Source: an uncultured Flavobacteriaceae bacterium (lineage in GTDB: Bacteria > Bacteroidota > Bacteroidia > Flavobacteriales > Flavobacteriaceae). From it: DNA of 64,000 nucleotides. Positions 52,569 to 61,497 of this stretch are shown here, in pieces. A program made the position numbers and the translations under genes. Every line of letters starts with the position of its first letter. Within the stretch, counting starts at the first letter, position 1. The notes beneath the pieces were generated by a model that worked only from the letters and a program-made list of their open reading frames with translations, was not told where the DNA came from and did no database searches. The stretch covers positions 245,759-309,758 of the forward strand of contig CANMFO010000004.1 of assembly GCA_947497245.1 (NCBI GenBank), in the 5' to 3' direction.

Positions 52569-53263
52569 TAAAAAAAGAAATCGTCTAAAATAACATTGAA
52601 ACCAAAGGTGAATGCGATATTACTGATCGATATATTCTGGGAACCTAGGGTTCCCGATGGTTGTTGCTCCTGATCGATCTCAATCCAAAATAAGTTTAGA
52701 TCAAAACCAATATCAAAGGCAATTTGATCATTTATGACGTAGGAATACCCAAGACCCAAAAGGGTTCCAAAACCTCCTCCTTCAGAAAGTTCGCGAACCG
52801 GATTGGTCAAATCGCTAAAACTGGTCTCTTCCCGATAGCGCACATAACCTGGTGACACCGTTGTAAATAACGAACCTCGATTGTTTTCGGTGAGATAATA
52901 CGAAACAAACGGCCCCACAAATAAAGATTCGGTAGTCCTATCAACATTCCCAGCAGAACTGGCCCTATCCGCGTTTATTTTACCGCCAACGAGCCAACGA
53001 TCCTTAATAAACCTTCCCGTAGAAAAACTTAGCCCAAACTCATTGGTAGTTGTTTTTTCATCAGCTGAGGTTACTTTATTGGTATTGGAACTGATACTGC
53101 CGGACAATCCTGTTAGCCATCTTCCTTCCCGAAAGGGTGTTGTTGTTGAATCAGTGGTGATGGAAGTATTCTGTGCTTGGAGAAAAAGAGTTCCCAAAAA
53201 AAACAATAAAAAACAAAAATGGGGCTTTGGGCAATGGGGAATTCTAGAGGAATCAATATGCAT
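52568..53263 (-). CDS. Outer-membrane beta-barrel protein
   Basis: 231 residues. N-terminal signal (FCFLLFFLGTLFLQAQ) and alternating amphipathic beta strands that end in an aromatic residue (NVILDDFFF), of the small porin-like barrel type common in Bacteroidota. First gene of a coupled pair with the BamA-superfamily protein. Divergent from the MBL hydrolase. Function unknown. Confidence 0.78.
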   Translation of the reverse strand: MHIDSSRIPHCPKPHFCFLLFFLGTLFLQAQNTSITTDSTTTPFREGRWLTGLSGSISSNTNKVTSADEKTTTNEFGLSFSTGRFIKDRWLVGGKINADRASSAGNVDRTTESLFVGPFVSYYLTENNRGSLFTTVSPGYVRYREETSFSDLTNPVRELSEGGGFGTLLGLGYSYVINDQIAFDIGFDLNLFWIEIDQEQQPSGTLGSQNISISNIAFTFGFNVILDDFFF

Positions 53264-53368
53264 ATCCTATAAAAGTAGTTAAATCAATGATGCCGCGAAA
53301 ATTGAGCGTTAGTGTATCAAGATATAAATTTTTATCTTGTTATAGGCATCAATTTTAAAACCCGGATC

Positions 53369-54205
53369 ATGATAATTAAATTTTACGGTACTAGAGGTTC
53401 CATACCCGTTTGCGAAAGTGGATTTCAGGAATTTGGAGGCAATACCACTTGTGTGGCGGTCATGGATGATAGTAAAAAAGGAGACATATTGATTTTTGAT
53501 GCCGGTACGGGTATACGAAAATTGGGAAAAGAATTGATGCAACGGACTTTTAACCCAGAAGATAAAATCGTAATGGCCTTTTCCCATTTTCACTGGGATC
53601 ATTTGCAAGGATTTCCCTTTTTCGCCCCTGCCTATGATACCTCAAAAAAAATTGATGTTATTGCCATGGGCGAAGATTTGAATATTCCCAATCTTAGAAC
53701 GATTTTTTCAAAACAAATGGAAAGCACCTTTTTTCCGGTAAACCTCGATAATATGGGCGCAGATTTCAGCTTTCATTTGAAGAAAAAAAGGGAAGAAATT
53801 TTTAACACTGGAGCGACCGGAAGGTTGTTAGCTAAACGGCATTCCCATCCTGGCGGGGCCTATGGATATCGTCTCGAAGTGCAGGAAAAAATTTTCGTGT
53901 ATTGTACGGATGTTGAGCACGGTGAAACCCTGGACCCTGAGGTCGTTGAATTTGCTAAAGATGCTGACCTACTAATTCATGAGGCGCAATACACCCCCGA
54001 AGAGCTACCTAATTATAGGGGTTGGGGGCATAGTAGTTGGGAGCAAGCTATTGAAGTTGCAAAATTGGCCGGAGTCAAAAAACTATACATGACCCATCAC
54101 GATCCGGAACATAATGACGATTTTATCCGGGCTGAAGAAAAGAAATGTCAGGCATTGTTCAAGAATTGTTTTTTTGCAAGAGAAGGGGATGAGATTAAGA
54201 TTTAG
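53369..54205 (+). CDS. MBL-fold metallo-hydrolase
   Basis: 278 residues from the ATG at 53369 (MIIKFYGTRGSIPV). Metal-binding HFHWDH in SHFHWDHLQGF, a downstream Asp in CTDVEHG and a final His in MTHHDPEHND. It resembles the RNase Z/phosphodiesterase side of the superfamily, but the substrate cannot be named. An upstream frame start at 53312 is rejected because the TRGSIPV start is canonical. Confidence 0.88.
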   Translation: MIIKFYGTRGSIPVCESGFQEFGGNTTCVAVMDDSKKGDILIFDAGTGIRKLGKELMQRTFNPEDKIVMAFSHFHWDHLQGFPFFAPAYDTSKKIDVIAMGEDLNIPNLRTIFSKQMESTFFPVNLDNMGADFSFHLKKKREEIFNTGATGRLLAKRHSHPGGAYGYRLEVQEKIFVYCTDVEHGETLDPEVVEFAKDADLLIHEAQYTPEELPNYRGWGHSSWEQAIEVAKLAGVKKLYMTHHDPEHNDDFIRAEEKKCQALFKNCFFAREGDEIKI

Positions 54206-54356
54206 CGTAATTTTGTGAGTTTTTAACCCCTGCCCGATTCGATTCAAAGAATGCAAGATGAAAAGACAAAGGTTCAAAATTTTATTAGGTTTGAGGATGC
54301 TTTTCGCAATGGTAAACAAATTGATTATGAACGGAGTTATAGCCCCTAAATAGCCC

Positions 54357-55559
54357 ATGGAAATAGGTCCGAGAGACACCATCGTAATTGCTTGTCTAGT
54401 CTTATTTTTAGGAAAGTACCTGAACAAAAAAATCTCATTTTTTAGGGCATATAACATTCCTGAACCGGTAACGGGAGGAGTGATCTTCTCCATTCTTTTT
54501 GGTGTTTTATATGCTACAACGGGTATCGAGGTCAGCTTTGCGTTGGAATTAAGGGATGCATTGCTCATCATCTTTTTTATCACCATTGGACTTTCTTCAA
54601 GATTAAAAACACTATTGAAAGGGGGAAAATCGTTATTGCTGCTTTTGGTGTTGGCGGTAAGTTATCTTTTCATCCAAAACCTTACCGGTGTCGGTATTGC
54701 CCACCTTACCGATTTGCCAAGTGTAACAGGTGTTTTGGGGGGCTCGGTTTCTTTTAGCGGGGGCCATGGGACCACCATTGCCTGGGTGCCTACTTTTCAA
54801 AATGATTTTGGGATTTCGAATGCCATGGAAATGGGTATCGCCTGCGCAACCATTGGCTTGGTTTTAGGGGGATTTGTTGGAGGCCCCATTGCCAAATTTT
54901 TGATCACAAAATACGATTTAAAGCCCACCGAAGAGAAACCGGTTTCCGTAGGGGTCCGTCATGGTAAGGGGGATACTATAGAGATGAACTACAACAATGT
55001 TTTGCAGATGATCTATTTCATCTTCTCAACAGCAGGGCTGGGTATAGGGATAAATGAAATACTGGTATGGTTGGGACTTGCCCTTCCATCTTTTGTAACA
55101 GCATTGTTCGCAGGGATCCTCATTACCAACTTGATTCCGGTCTTTTCCAAAAATTTTCATTGGGAACCTGAAAACTCAAAGGCTTTGGCCATGGCCTCCG
55201 ATTTATCATTGGGACTTTTCTTGGCCATGTCCCTAATGAGCCTTCAATTATGGACGCTTGCCGATTTGGCCGGACCATTGCTTCTTATTGTACTGGCACA
55301 ACTCGTAGTGATTTCGCTATTTGTAATCGTAATTGTTTTTAAGGTGATGGGCAGGGATTACGACGCAGCCGTAATGAGCGCCGGATATGCTGGTTTGGCC
55401 TTAGGTGCCACGCCTACTGCAATTGCCAACATGACCGCGGTTACAAAAAAGTTCGGGGGGTCGCCCAAGGCCTTTATTGTGGTACCGCTGGTTGGGGCTT
55501 TTTTTATCGACCTCTCCAATGCCTTGATCATTAAATTCTTATTGGGTGTTTTTGGGTAG
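54357..55559 (+). CDS. gltS: Sodium/glutamate symporter
   Basis: 400-residue inner-membrane Na+:glutamate symporter with about ten helices. Family features: the NIPEPVTGGVIFSI segment, the GGSVSFSGGHGTTIAW re-entrant loop and the mirrored MSAGYAGLALGATPTAIANM loop. It precedes a LytS/LytT-type pair on the other strand and an aspartate/asparagine block, which fits amino-acid uptake. A TAGGTTTG element lies 64 nt upstream without a clear -33. Confidence 0.93.
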   Translation: MEIGPRDTIVIACLVLFLGKYLNKKISFFRAYNIPEPVTGGVIFSILFGVLYATTGIEVSFALELRDALLIIFFITIGLSSRLKTLLKGGKSLLLLLVLAVSYLFIQNLTGVGIAHLTDLPSVTGVLGGSVSFSGGHGTTIAWVPTFQNDFGISNAMEMGIACATIGLVLGGFVGGPIAKFLITKYDLKPTEEKPVSVGVRHGKGDTIEMNYNNVLQMIYFIFSTAGLGIGINEILVWLGLALPSFVTALFAGILITNLIPVFSKNFHWEPENSKALAMASDLSLGLFLAMSLMSLQLWTLADLAGPLLLIVLAQLVVISLFVIVIVFKVMGRDYDAAVMSAGYAGLALGATPTAIANMTAVTKKFGGSPKAFIVVPLVGAFFIDLSNALIIKFLLGVFG

Positions 55560-55599
55560 TTGGCCTAACCTGTTTTGGTTACAAAAGGGGACTTTGTTT

Positions 55600-56361
55600 C
55601 TAAGAACCCACCCAACTTTTGAATTGCGTTGCTTTGGCTTTGCTCACTACAATACGTTCAGCTGTTGGCGGATTTACGTTTACAATGAGCTTCCCGCCAA
55701 AATAATGTTTGATTTTTGCAATGGCGTTCCTGTTGATAATAAACTGACGATTGGCCCGATCAAATAGGTTAGGGTTTAATTCCTGTTCTAGATCCTCCAG
55801 TTTTTTATCCATCGAAAACACTTTATTTTGAAGCGTTACGACCTTAACTATTCCCGTATCAATATAAAAATAGGCGATATCTTCCGTCTTAATGGGAATC
55901 AATTCATCACGATGTGAAATCAAATAATTTGATTTGTATGTTTTCTGTTGTCCTCGAAATAAACGCAGGACGTCCGCAAGGTTCGTTTTAGATGGAGATT
56001 GTGTCCTCGTAAGGCTTCTGAACTTTTCAAGCGCCCTTGCGAGTTCATCCTGATGCACCGGTTTTAAAATATAGTCAATGCTATTTACGGTAAAAGCCTT
56101 TAAGGCATATTCGTCATAGGCCGTAGTGAATATTATGGGAACACCTAAATCGACATGGTCAAAAATCTCAAAACTCAGGCCATCGCCCAAATGAATATCC
56201 ATAAAAACTAAAACTGCATCGGTTGGTTTGGAGAAGTAGTCGATGCACGATTTTACGGTATCCAGTACGGTCACTACTTCAATAGCTGGGTCAATAGCAC
56301 TTAGAAGATACCTCAGATTATCACTTGCCGTAATTTCATCTTCTACGATTACAACCTTCAT
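55600..56361 (-). CDS. LytTR-type response regulator
   Basis: 253 residues from the ATG at 56361. Receiver domain (about 1-120: VVIVEDE, phospho-acceptor Asp in VFMDIHLGDG, Lys in ILKPVHQDEL) followed by a LytTR DNA-binding domain (about 150-250: NYLISHRDELIPIKTEDI, then FDRANRQFIINRNAI). It overlaps the stop of the upstream sensor kinase region closely (kinase stop at 56367), so they are one operon. An in-frame TTG at 56370 is less likely than the ATG. Confidence 0.9.
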   Translation of the reverse strand: MKVVIVEDEITASDNLRYLLSAIDPAIEVVTVLDTVKSCIDYFSKPTDAVLVFMDIHLGDGLSFEIFDHVDLGVPIIFTTAYDEYALKAFTVNSIDYILKPVHQDELARALEKFRSLTRTQSPSKTNLADVLRLFRGQQKTYKSNYLISHRDELIPIKTEDIAYFYIDTGIVKVVTLQNKVFSMDKKLEDLEQELNPNLFDRANRQFIINRNAIAKIKHYFGGKLIVNVNPPTAERIVVSKAKATQFKSWVGS

Positions 56362-56366
56362 ATTTT

Positions 56367-57488
56367 TCAATTCAGTGGGAGCTTCACCCTAAAGATATTA
56401 TTTGTATTTGAAATAATGATTCTCTTGTTTTCCAATAGGTCATAGCGTTTAGCCAAATTAGCCAAACCATTGCCCGTGCTATCTACAGAAGTGCTTTTGG
56501 GTTGGATCTTGTTTTCTACGATCAAGTGGCTCCCTTCAGTAAAAACGTTTACCTGAAGGGGCGAACTTTCTGAAATCTCATTGTGCTTCACCGCATTTTC
56601 AACCAATAGTTGTAGTGATAGAACAGGAATCTTGGTCGAAAGCCATTTTCCATCAATTTCAATGGTAATTGAAAACCGATCTCGATATCTTGTTTTTACC
56701 AAATGCACGTAACTTTTTAAAAAAGCCAGTTCATCCCGAAGAGGCACCAAATCTTGACTTCCACTTTGCAAAATATAGCGATACAATGCTGATAGTTTGT
56801 TTACGAAAGTGGTGGCTTCTTCATTACCCCGCACTAAAGTATTCAACGAGTTCAAAGAGTTGAACAAAAAATGTGGATTTATCTGGTTCTTAAGGGCGGC
56901 AAGCTCACTTTTTAATTTCTCTTGCTTCAACCTTTCGTTCTCCATTACATCTTCCTTATGGATAAGCTGATATCGCAGTACGCCAGATACAAAAACAAGA
57001 ATCAGGGCAACGATAAAATATACGAAGTGTACTAGACCCAATTCATTTTCAGAAATGTTTTGACCTACTAGAATCGGATAGCAGCAATTGAACAGGCCCA
57101 CAAAAAGAGCAAAAAGTAACATATTTGAAAAAACGAGAACCCCTATTCCCGTATTCTCGATGTTGCCTTTTAAGGCATACTTCCAATTGGTATTCAGTTG
57201 CAATACGGACCAAAAAAGTATGGTGGCGAAAATAAATCGAAAAACAATGTCATTTATGGAAGTTGTAGTAAAGGAATCGGTAAGTTCCTCTGTAATACTA
57301 TAACGTGACAAAACCCTAGGTAAGGTAAGAAGAAATGCTACCAACAAAGCAATGGGCAGAAGCACCTTTTGTTTTACACTTTTGAACTTCAATGCGATTC
57401 GAATTTTTGCTAATTTGACTAGCAAGATAGTATACGAATTTAATGGAAATTGCCTTAGTGCTTCCCCAATACTTTTGAATAGCTTCAT
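56367..57488 (-). CDS. LytS-type sensor histidine kinase
   Basis: 373 residues from the ATG at 57488. An N-terminal membrane region of about four helices (LLPIALLVAFLLTLPR, FATILFWSVLQL, LLFALFVGLFNCC, FVALILVFVSGVL-like) is followed by a His_kinase domain with the phospho-acceptor in NPHFLFNSLNSLN and a degenerate HATPase region (VENAVKHNE, GNGLANLAKRY). The signal is unknown. Separated by a strong terminator from the lipoprotein gene upstream. Confidence 0.88.
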   Translation of the reverse strand: MKLFKSIGEALRQFPLNSYTILLVKLAKIRIALKFKSVKQKVLLPIALLVAFLLTLPRVLSRYSITEELTDSFTTTSINDIVFRFIFATILFWSVLQLNTNWKYALKGNIENTGIGVLVFSNMLLFALFVGLFNCCYPILVGQNISENELGLVHFVYFIVALILVFVSGVLRYQLIHKEDVMENERLKQEKLKSELAALKNQINPHFLFNSLNSLNTLVRGNEEATTFVNKLSALYRYILQSGSQDLVPLRDELAFLKSYVHLVKTRYRDRFSITIEIDGKWLSTKIPVLSLQLLVENAVKHNEISESSPLQVNVFTEGSHLIVENKIQPKSTSVDSTGNGLANLAKRYDLLENKRIIISNTNNIFRVKLPLN

Positions 57489-57518
57489 TTTAGATGAATC
57501 TTTAGCGGTCGTTTTAAG

Positions 57519-57558
57519 CAAAAAAAACTGCTGGAGTTCAAATGAAATCTCCAGCAGT
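57519..57558 (-). terminator. Terminator after the lipoprotein gene
   Basis: 10-bp perfect arms ACTGCTGGAG (57527-57536) and CTCCAGCAGT (57549-57558), a 12-nt loop and eight Ts on the minus strand. It lies 57 nt beyond the lipoprotein stop. Confidence 0.85.
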
Positions 57559-57615
57559 CTACCAGCAACATCACCAATCATCATAATCCCAACCCACCAT
57601 GGGCAATTATAAATT

Positions 57616-58257
57616 TCATTGAATCAAGTTTTTGACAATACCTTTTGAAAAATCTTCTGAGGTTATGCTCAGATTACTCGGGTTGTCCACCTCCGAGGTA
57701 ATTACAGAAATCAACTGGTTTTCACCGGGCAAGGTCAAATCATAAACCAAGGTTTCAAGCACATAGGTTACCCCTTCCTGCTCAGTAGTATGATATTGCG
57801 CGAAATACGAACCTGTGTATCCATAAAAGCTCCGATAGCCCCTGTAGCGATATGGGAAGGGGTCCAAATAAATCGTTTCCCCCGTGGTAACCATTGTTGT
57901 ATATTCTTTTGAGTCAACCAAATGTGATACGATGACCACGTCAATGTTATTGTCGCGTAGGGTTGTAATCACCTCTTTGATTTTATCTTTTTCCACCTTC
58001 TCCGTTGGATCACTAAACGGAAATTTCACGTGACTTTCTATTGATGTAAAACCGTTTTCGCCCAAAGTCTCAACCATAGCTCTTTCAAAACGAATTTGGA
58101 CACTTCTGTCTTCCGTTTTGCTGACCACCAGAATATGCTTATTCTTAAGGTCCAAGGTTCTAAGCCCTCTCCATGAATCGGTTATTTTCACCGATGAGCA
58201 TCCGAATAACAAACTAAGTAGAATACTTATACTGAATATTGTTTTTAAGTTTCCCAT
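57616..58257 (-). CDS. Lipoprotein of unknown function
   Basis: 213 residues with a lipoprotein signal (lipobox SLLFGC). The soluble part has a Rossmann-like alpha/beta start (HILVVSKTEDRSVQIRFERAMVETL) and a Tyr-rich loop (YRYRGYRSFYGYTGSYFAQY), resembling a Bacteroidota envelope lipoprotein of the DUF4136 type, though that match is uncertain. No catalytic motif seen. A small ORF lies just upstream on the same strand. Confidence 0.75.
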   Translation of the reverse strand: MGNLKTIFSISILLSLLFGCSSVKITDSWRGLRTLDLKNKHILVVSKTEDRSVQIRFERAMVETLGENGFTSIESHVKFPFSDPTEKVEKDKIKEVITTLRDNNIDVVIVSHLVDSKEYTTMVTTGETIYLDPFPYRYRGYRSFYGYTGSYFAQYHTTEQEGVTYVLETLVYDLTLPGENQLISVITSEVDNPSNLSITSEDFSKGIVKNLIQ

Positions 58258-58277
58258 GATTTCTAGGTTTTATACGA

Positions 58278-58487
58278 TCAAATAAACAAGGGGGTCGTGT
58301 CCCGATTCGTTTGGTGGGGTTTTTGGGCATTGTGGGTTTTCTTTTTTAAAAACAATTGCCCGATACAAGTGGTCAATGTCCTAGCGATTGTTATAACAAA
58401 CTTGATCAAAGTGTTTTCATCTGAAATAGGGCCTACGCCGTATCCGGTGATATGTCCCTCGCTAATTCTTACTTTATAGGTTTCCAT
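58278..58487 (-). CDS. Small ORF, uncertain
   Basis: 69 codons, 20 nt upstream of the lipoprotein on the same strand. It begins METYKVRISEGHITGYGVG and has one hydrophobic stretch (LIKFVITIARTLTTCIGQLF), then a basic tail. The C-terminal half overlaps AT-rich sequence and no family is recognised. It may be a real small membrane-associated protein or a chance frame. Confidence 0.35.
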   Translation of the reverse strand: METYKVRISEGHITGYGVGPISDENTLIKFVITIARTLTTCIGQLFLKKKTHNAQKPHQTNRDTTPLFI

Positions 58488-58823
58488 GATCTTCTATTTT
58501 CAATTACACCTCAAAAGTACTGCTGTCATGGGGTTGCCATTGCCGAAGAATGCTCCAAGTGGATAAAATTAGAGGTGAAACGACCCAATTGAAAAGTGAA
58601 GTGCCCTTCATACATCAAAAGCATGTGCAACAACGGGGGACGGAGGGTCAAATGATCAAAAAAACATGATGGCCTGTCGAAAATTGTTTCATGCCTTTCA
58701 TGGGTCAGTTCAGATGTGTTTTTAGTTGCTTCACTGTAAAAACCAAAACAGAATACTGGACTTTATCCCACCTTTGCGGTGTAGTTAAAATTACAGGCGT
58801 GGTAAACAAAAAAAGTTTCAATT
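58488..58823. other. Intergenic stretch, likely regulatory region of the Dcu block
   Basis: 336 nt between divergent units. It contains GGGGACGGAG, a partial copy of the arm of the hairpin at 22973-23004. A TTTG-containing stretch near 58785 does not match the promoter consensus. No FNR- or CRP-type palindrome was found. Whatever controls the downstream genes probably lies here. Confidence 0.4.
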
Positions 58824-58949
58824 ATGAATGTATTTATACCAATATTAAAACTCTTGCTACTGATTGGTCCATTGATTGCAATTGGTGTCTATGGATTGAT
58901 TAGGGTCAAAAAGGAATATGAAGAAGAACATAAAGGGACTTTGTATTAA
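58824..58949 (+). CDS. 41-residue membrane peptide
   Basis: ATG at 58824, TAA at 58947-58949. One hydrophobic helix (PILKLLLLIGPLIAIGVYGL) is followed by a charged tail (RVKKEYEEEHKGTLY), a clean N-out or N-in single-span layout. The next gene starts 20 nt downstream on the same strand. The helix plus charged tail and tight spacing argue for a real protein, possibly a small subunit or regulator of the operon, but no homologue is recognised. Confidence 0.6.
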   Translation: MNVFIPILKLLLLIGPLIAIGVYGLIRVKKEYEEEHKGTLY

Positions 58950-58969
58950 ATCAGTAAAACTTGGAAATC

Positions 58970-59488
58970 ATGAAAAAGGCAAGCCTGGTATTCGCTTTCA
59001 TTTTACCCTTCTTTTACCCCCTTTTGGGCCAAACCAAACTTGAACGAAAACAGTTAAGGGAGGAAAAATCAAAAATAGAATATGTACGGATCAAAAAATT
59101 GGTAGAATCCAAATGGTACAAATTCGAAGTTCAAAGGGTAATCGGGGCCAGGTCTTCACCTGGTAACTTTATGGGCGAAGGCTATTATTTGACAGTTGCA
59201 AAGGACAGCGTCAACGCCTACTTGCCCTACTTTGGGGTGAGATATTCCGGGGGAGAATTTGGAGGTATCGAATTGGATGGCCCCTTAAATGATTATGGGG
59301 TTGTAAATGATGATGGCAAAAAAAGGATTATCATAAATTTCACGGTTCAAAATACCGGTGAAAGTTTAGATATCACGCTATCCATATTTAAAAATGGGAA
59401 CTCACAACTAGCTGTTAGATCAAGCCAGAGAAGTTCGATGGACTATTCGGGAAAGATTAATGAAATTGTGACCTCAAATAAGATATGA
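58970..59488 (+). CDS. DUF4251 secreted protein
   Basis: 172 residues from the ATG at 58970 (the TTG at 58961 is less likely). A signal peptide (ASLVFAFILPFFYPLLGQ) is followed by a DUF4251 beta-rich domain with VESKWYKFEVQRV and YLPYFGVRYSGG. Function unknown; Bacteroidota-specific envelope family. Starts 20 nt after the 41-residue peptide. Confidence 0.82.
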   Translation: MKKASLVFAFILPFFYPLLGQTKLERKQLREEKSKIEYVRIKKLVESKWYKFEVQRVIGARSSPGNFMGEGYYLTVAKDSVNAYLPYFGVRYSGGEFGGIELDGPLNDYGVVNDDGKKRIIINFTVQNTGESLDITLSIFKNGNSQLAVRSSQRSSMDYSGKINEIVTSNKI

Positions 59489-59676
59489 TCCGTCGATTTT
59501 TCATATTTTTAATACCATCTCCCGTGGTACGGAATCTCGACCTAGAAATTTTAGCGAATAACGTATACTGGATTTTCCCACTCTTTTTTGTCCTTTGGGT
59601 TGAAAAACGAACTCAAATGATGGTTGGACAATTGGGTATTGCCTTCCTATCCATACTAAACTGTTTTAAGAAATAA
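59485..59676 (+). CDS. Small hydrophobic ORF, uncertain
   Basis: 63 codons, overlapping the DUF4251 stop by 4 nt (ATGA). It has two hydrophobic stretches (FFIFLIPSP and VYWIFPLFFVLWV). The overlap suggests coupling, but composition and lack of family features make a chance frame likely. Confidence 0.25.
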   Translation: MIRRFFIFLIPSPVVRNLDLEILANNVYWIFPLFFVLWVEKRTQMMVGQLGIAFLSILNCFKK

Positions 59677-59692
59677 TTAATTACTACTAATC

Positions 59693-60118
59693 ATGAACAT
59701 CAAAAAGATCACAATTGGCATTTGCGGATTCCTTTGTTTTTTTTCCGCGATGGCACAAGACCTGACAGAAGAGCAGAAAGAACAGCTTGAATACAAGGTG
59801 TCGGTATTTATTTCCAATGATAAGGAACTTCAAAAACTATGGTATGAAGACCGCTTGGATGAAATGAAAATCAGGGGAAAGCTGCGGGAAGATTACCTCA
59901 AAATAGTGGAGTACCATGCCCTAAAAATGGAACAGCTCAAAAGAAGCAGAAGTAAAATCAGTGCCGACCAAATGAAGTCGAAGCTCCAAGAACGTGTGGC
60001 ATTTATGGAGACGGACGTAAAGGAGGTTCTGGATCAGAAGCAGTTTGAAATACACCAAAAAACGTGGAAAGCCATAATCAAAGCGGTCATTCTGAAAGAG
60101 GGCTTGGATGTAAAATAG
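59693..60118 (+). CDS. Small secreted helical protein
   Basis: 141 residues with a signal peptide (ITIGICGFLCFFSAMAQ) and a long charged helical body (YEDRLDEMKIRGKLREDY, then SRSKISADQMKSKLQERV), loosely like Spy/CpxP-type periplasmic proteins. No cysteine. Function unknown. Same strand as the Dcu transporter, 57 nt upstream of it. Confidence 0.72.
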   Translation: MNIKKITIGICGFLCFFSAMAQDLTEEQKEQLEYKVSVFISNDKELQKLWYEDRLDEMKIRGKLREDYLKIVEYHALKMEQLKRSRSKISADQMKSKLQERVAFMETDVKEVLDQKQFEIHQKTWKAIIKAVILKEGLDVK

Positions 60119-60175
60119 GGCGAACCTTGTATTTCACTTAATAGAGCATAATACCAACTATAAATTTATAATACT

Positions 60176-61477
60176 ATGATTTGGATAGAATTACTCGTCG
60201 TTCTCTTTTTTATCTTCCTCGGCTCCAAAATGGGAGGTATAGGCATAGGCTACGCTGGCGGTGCCGGCGTAGTGGTATTGACTTTGATCTTTGGATTGGA
60301 AGCCGGTTCGGTACCAGTGGATGTCATTCTCATTATAATGGCGGTTATCTCCGCCATAGCGGCTATGCAAAAGGCCGGGGGGTTGGATTACTTGGTGCAC
60401 CTCTCTGAATCCTTACTGCGCAAAAATCCAAAACGGGTAACTTTTTTAGGGCCTACCGTTACGTATTTCATGACGTTGTTTGCCGGTACAGGGCATACCG
60501 CCTATGCTGCTTTACCTGTTATTGTGGAAGTTTCCAAAGAGGGAAATGTGAGGCCCTCAAAACCGTTGAGTATTTCAGTAGTGGCTTCGCAAATTGCCAT
60601 AACGGCTTCACCCATCTCAGCTGCGGTGGTGATTTTTGCCAGTTTTTTGGAACCTCTAGGGGTTTCGTATCTACAACTATTGGCGATAGCCATTCCTTCC
60701 ACGATTTTGGCGTGTATAGTGGGTGCTATTGTGGCGAATAAATTGGGCAGACCACTTGACGAAGACCCAGTGTATCAAGAACGCCTAAAAGCAGGTTTGG
60801 TTAAGCGGAAAGGCACCGAAACGCATAAAGATACCAAAGAAGCCAAACGGTCCGTGGGCATTTTTTTGATTGCCATAGCGATCATAGTAACCTATGCTAC
60901 CATTATCTCTAAGAAGGTAGGGTTGATCGAGGATCCGACCATCCCAAGGAATGAAGCGATAATGGCGGTCATGTTGTTGGCAGCCACTGTCATTGCCCTG
61001 GTATGTAAACTGAAAATGGCCGATATCCCAAGTATGTCGACTTTTAAATCGGGCATGAGTGCAGCCATCTGTGTATTGGGCGTAGCATGGTTGGGCGACA
61101 CTTTTGTCAGTAACCATATTGAGGAAATTAAGGAGGCCGCCGGGGGAATGCTTAACCAATACTCTTGGTTACTTGCCGTGGTGTTGTTCTTTGCCAGTAT
61201 GCTGTTATACTCACAAGCCGCCACTACCACGGCTTTGATGCCTGCAGCTTTGGCCTTGGGGGTAAGTCCCATAGCGGCCATAGCCTCATTTGCTGCCGTA
61301 AGTGCCCTGTTCGTATTGCCTACCTACCCCACGCTATTGGCTGCGGTTGAAATGGACGATACCGGGACCACCAAAATAGGTAAATATGTCTTTAATCATT
61401 CCTTTATTGTTCCGGGTACGGTTACCATCGCGGCAAGCGTAATATTTGGATTTCTCATAGGAAGTATTGTGTTATAA
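60176..61477 (+). CDS. Dcu-type anaerobic C4-dicarboxylate transporter
   Basis: 433-residue inner-membrane transporter of the DcuA/DcuB family, about ten or more helices. Features: [33 protein letters not shown]-type loop ([18 protein letters not shown]) and a matching [38 protein letters not shown] stretch. DcuA/B exchange fumarate, malate or aspartate for succinate. It stands just before aspartase, so aspartate or fumarate/succinate exchange is likely. Confidence 0.92.
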   Translation: MIWIELLVVLFFIFLGSKMGGIGIGYAGGAGVVVLTLIFGLEAGSVPVDVILIIMAVISAIAAMQKAGGLDYLVHLSESLLRKNPKRVTFLGPTVTYFMTLFAGTGHTAYAALPVIVEVSKEGNVRPSKPLSISVVASQIAITASPISAAVVIFASFLEPLGVSYLQLLAIAIPSTILACIVGAIVANKLGRPLDEDPVYQERLKAGLVKRKGTETHKDTKEAKRSVGIFLIAIAIIVTYATIISKKVGLIEDPTIPRNEAIMAVMLLAATVIALVCKLKMADIPSMSTFKSGMSAAICVLGVAWLGDTFVSNHIEEIKEAAGGMLNQYSWLLAVVLFFASMLLYSQAATTTALMPAALALGVSPIAAIASFAAVSALFVLPTYPTLLAAVEMDDTGTTKIGKYVFNHSFIVPGTVTIAASVIFGFLIGSIVL

Positions 61478-61497
61478 ATCAAGAAAAGAACAAGATT

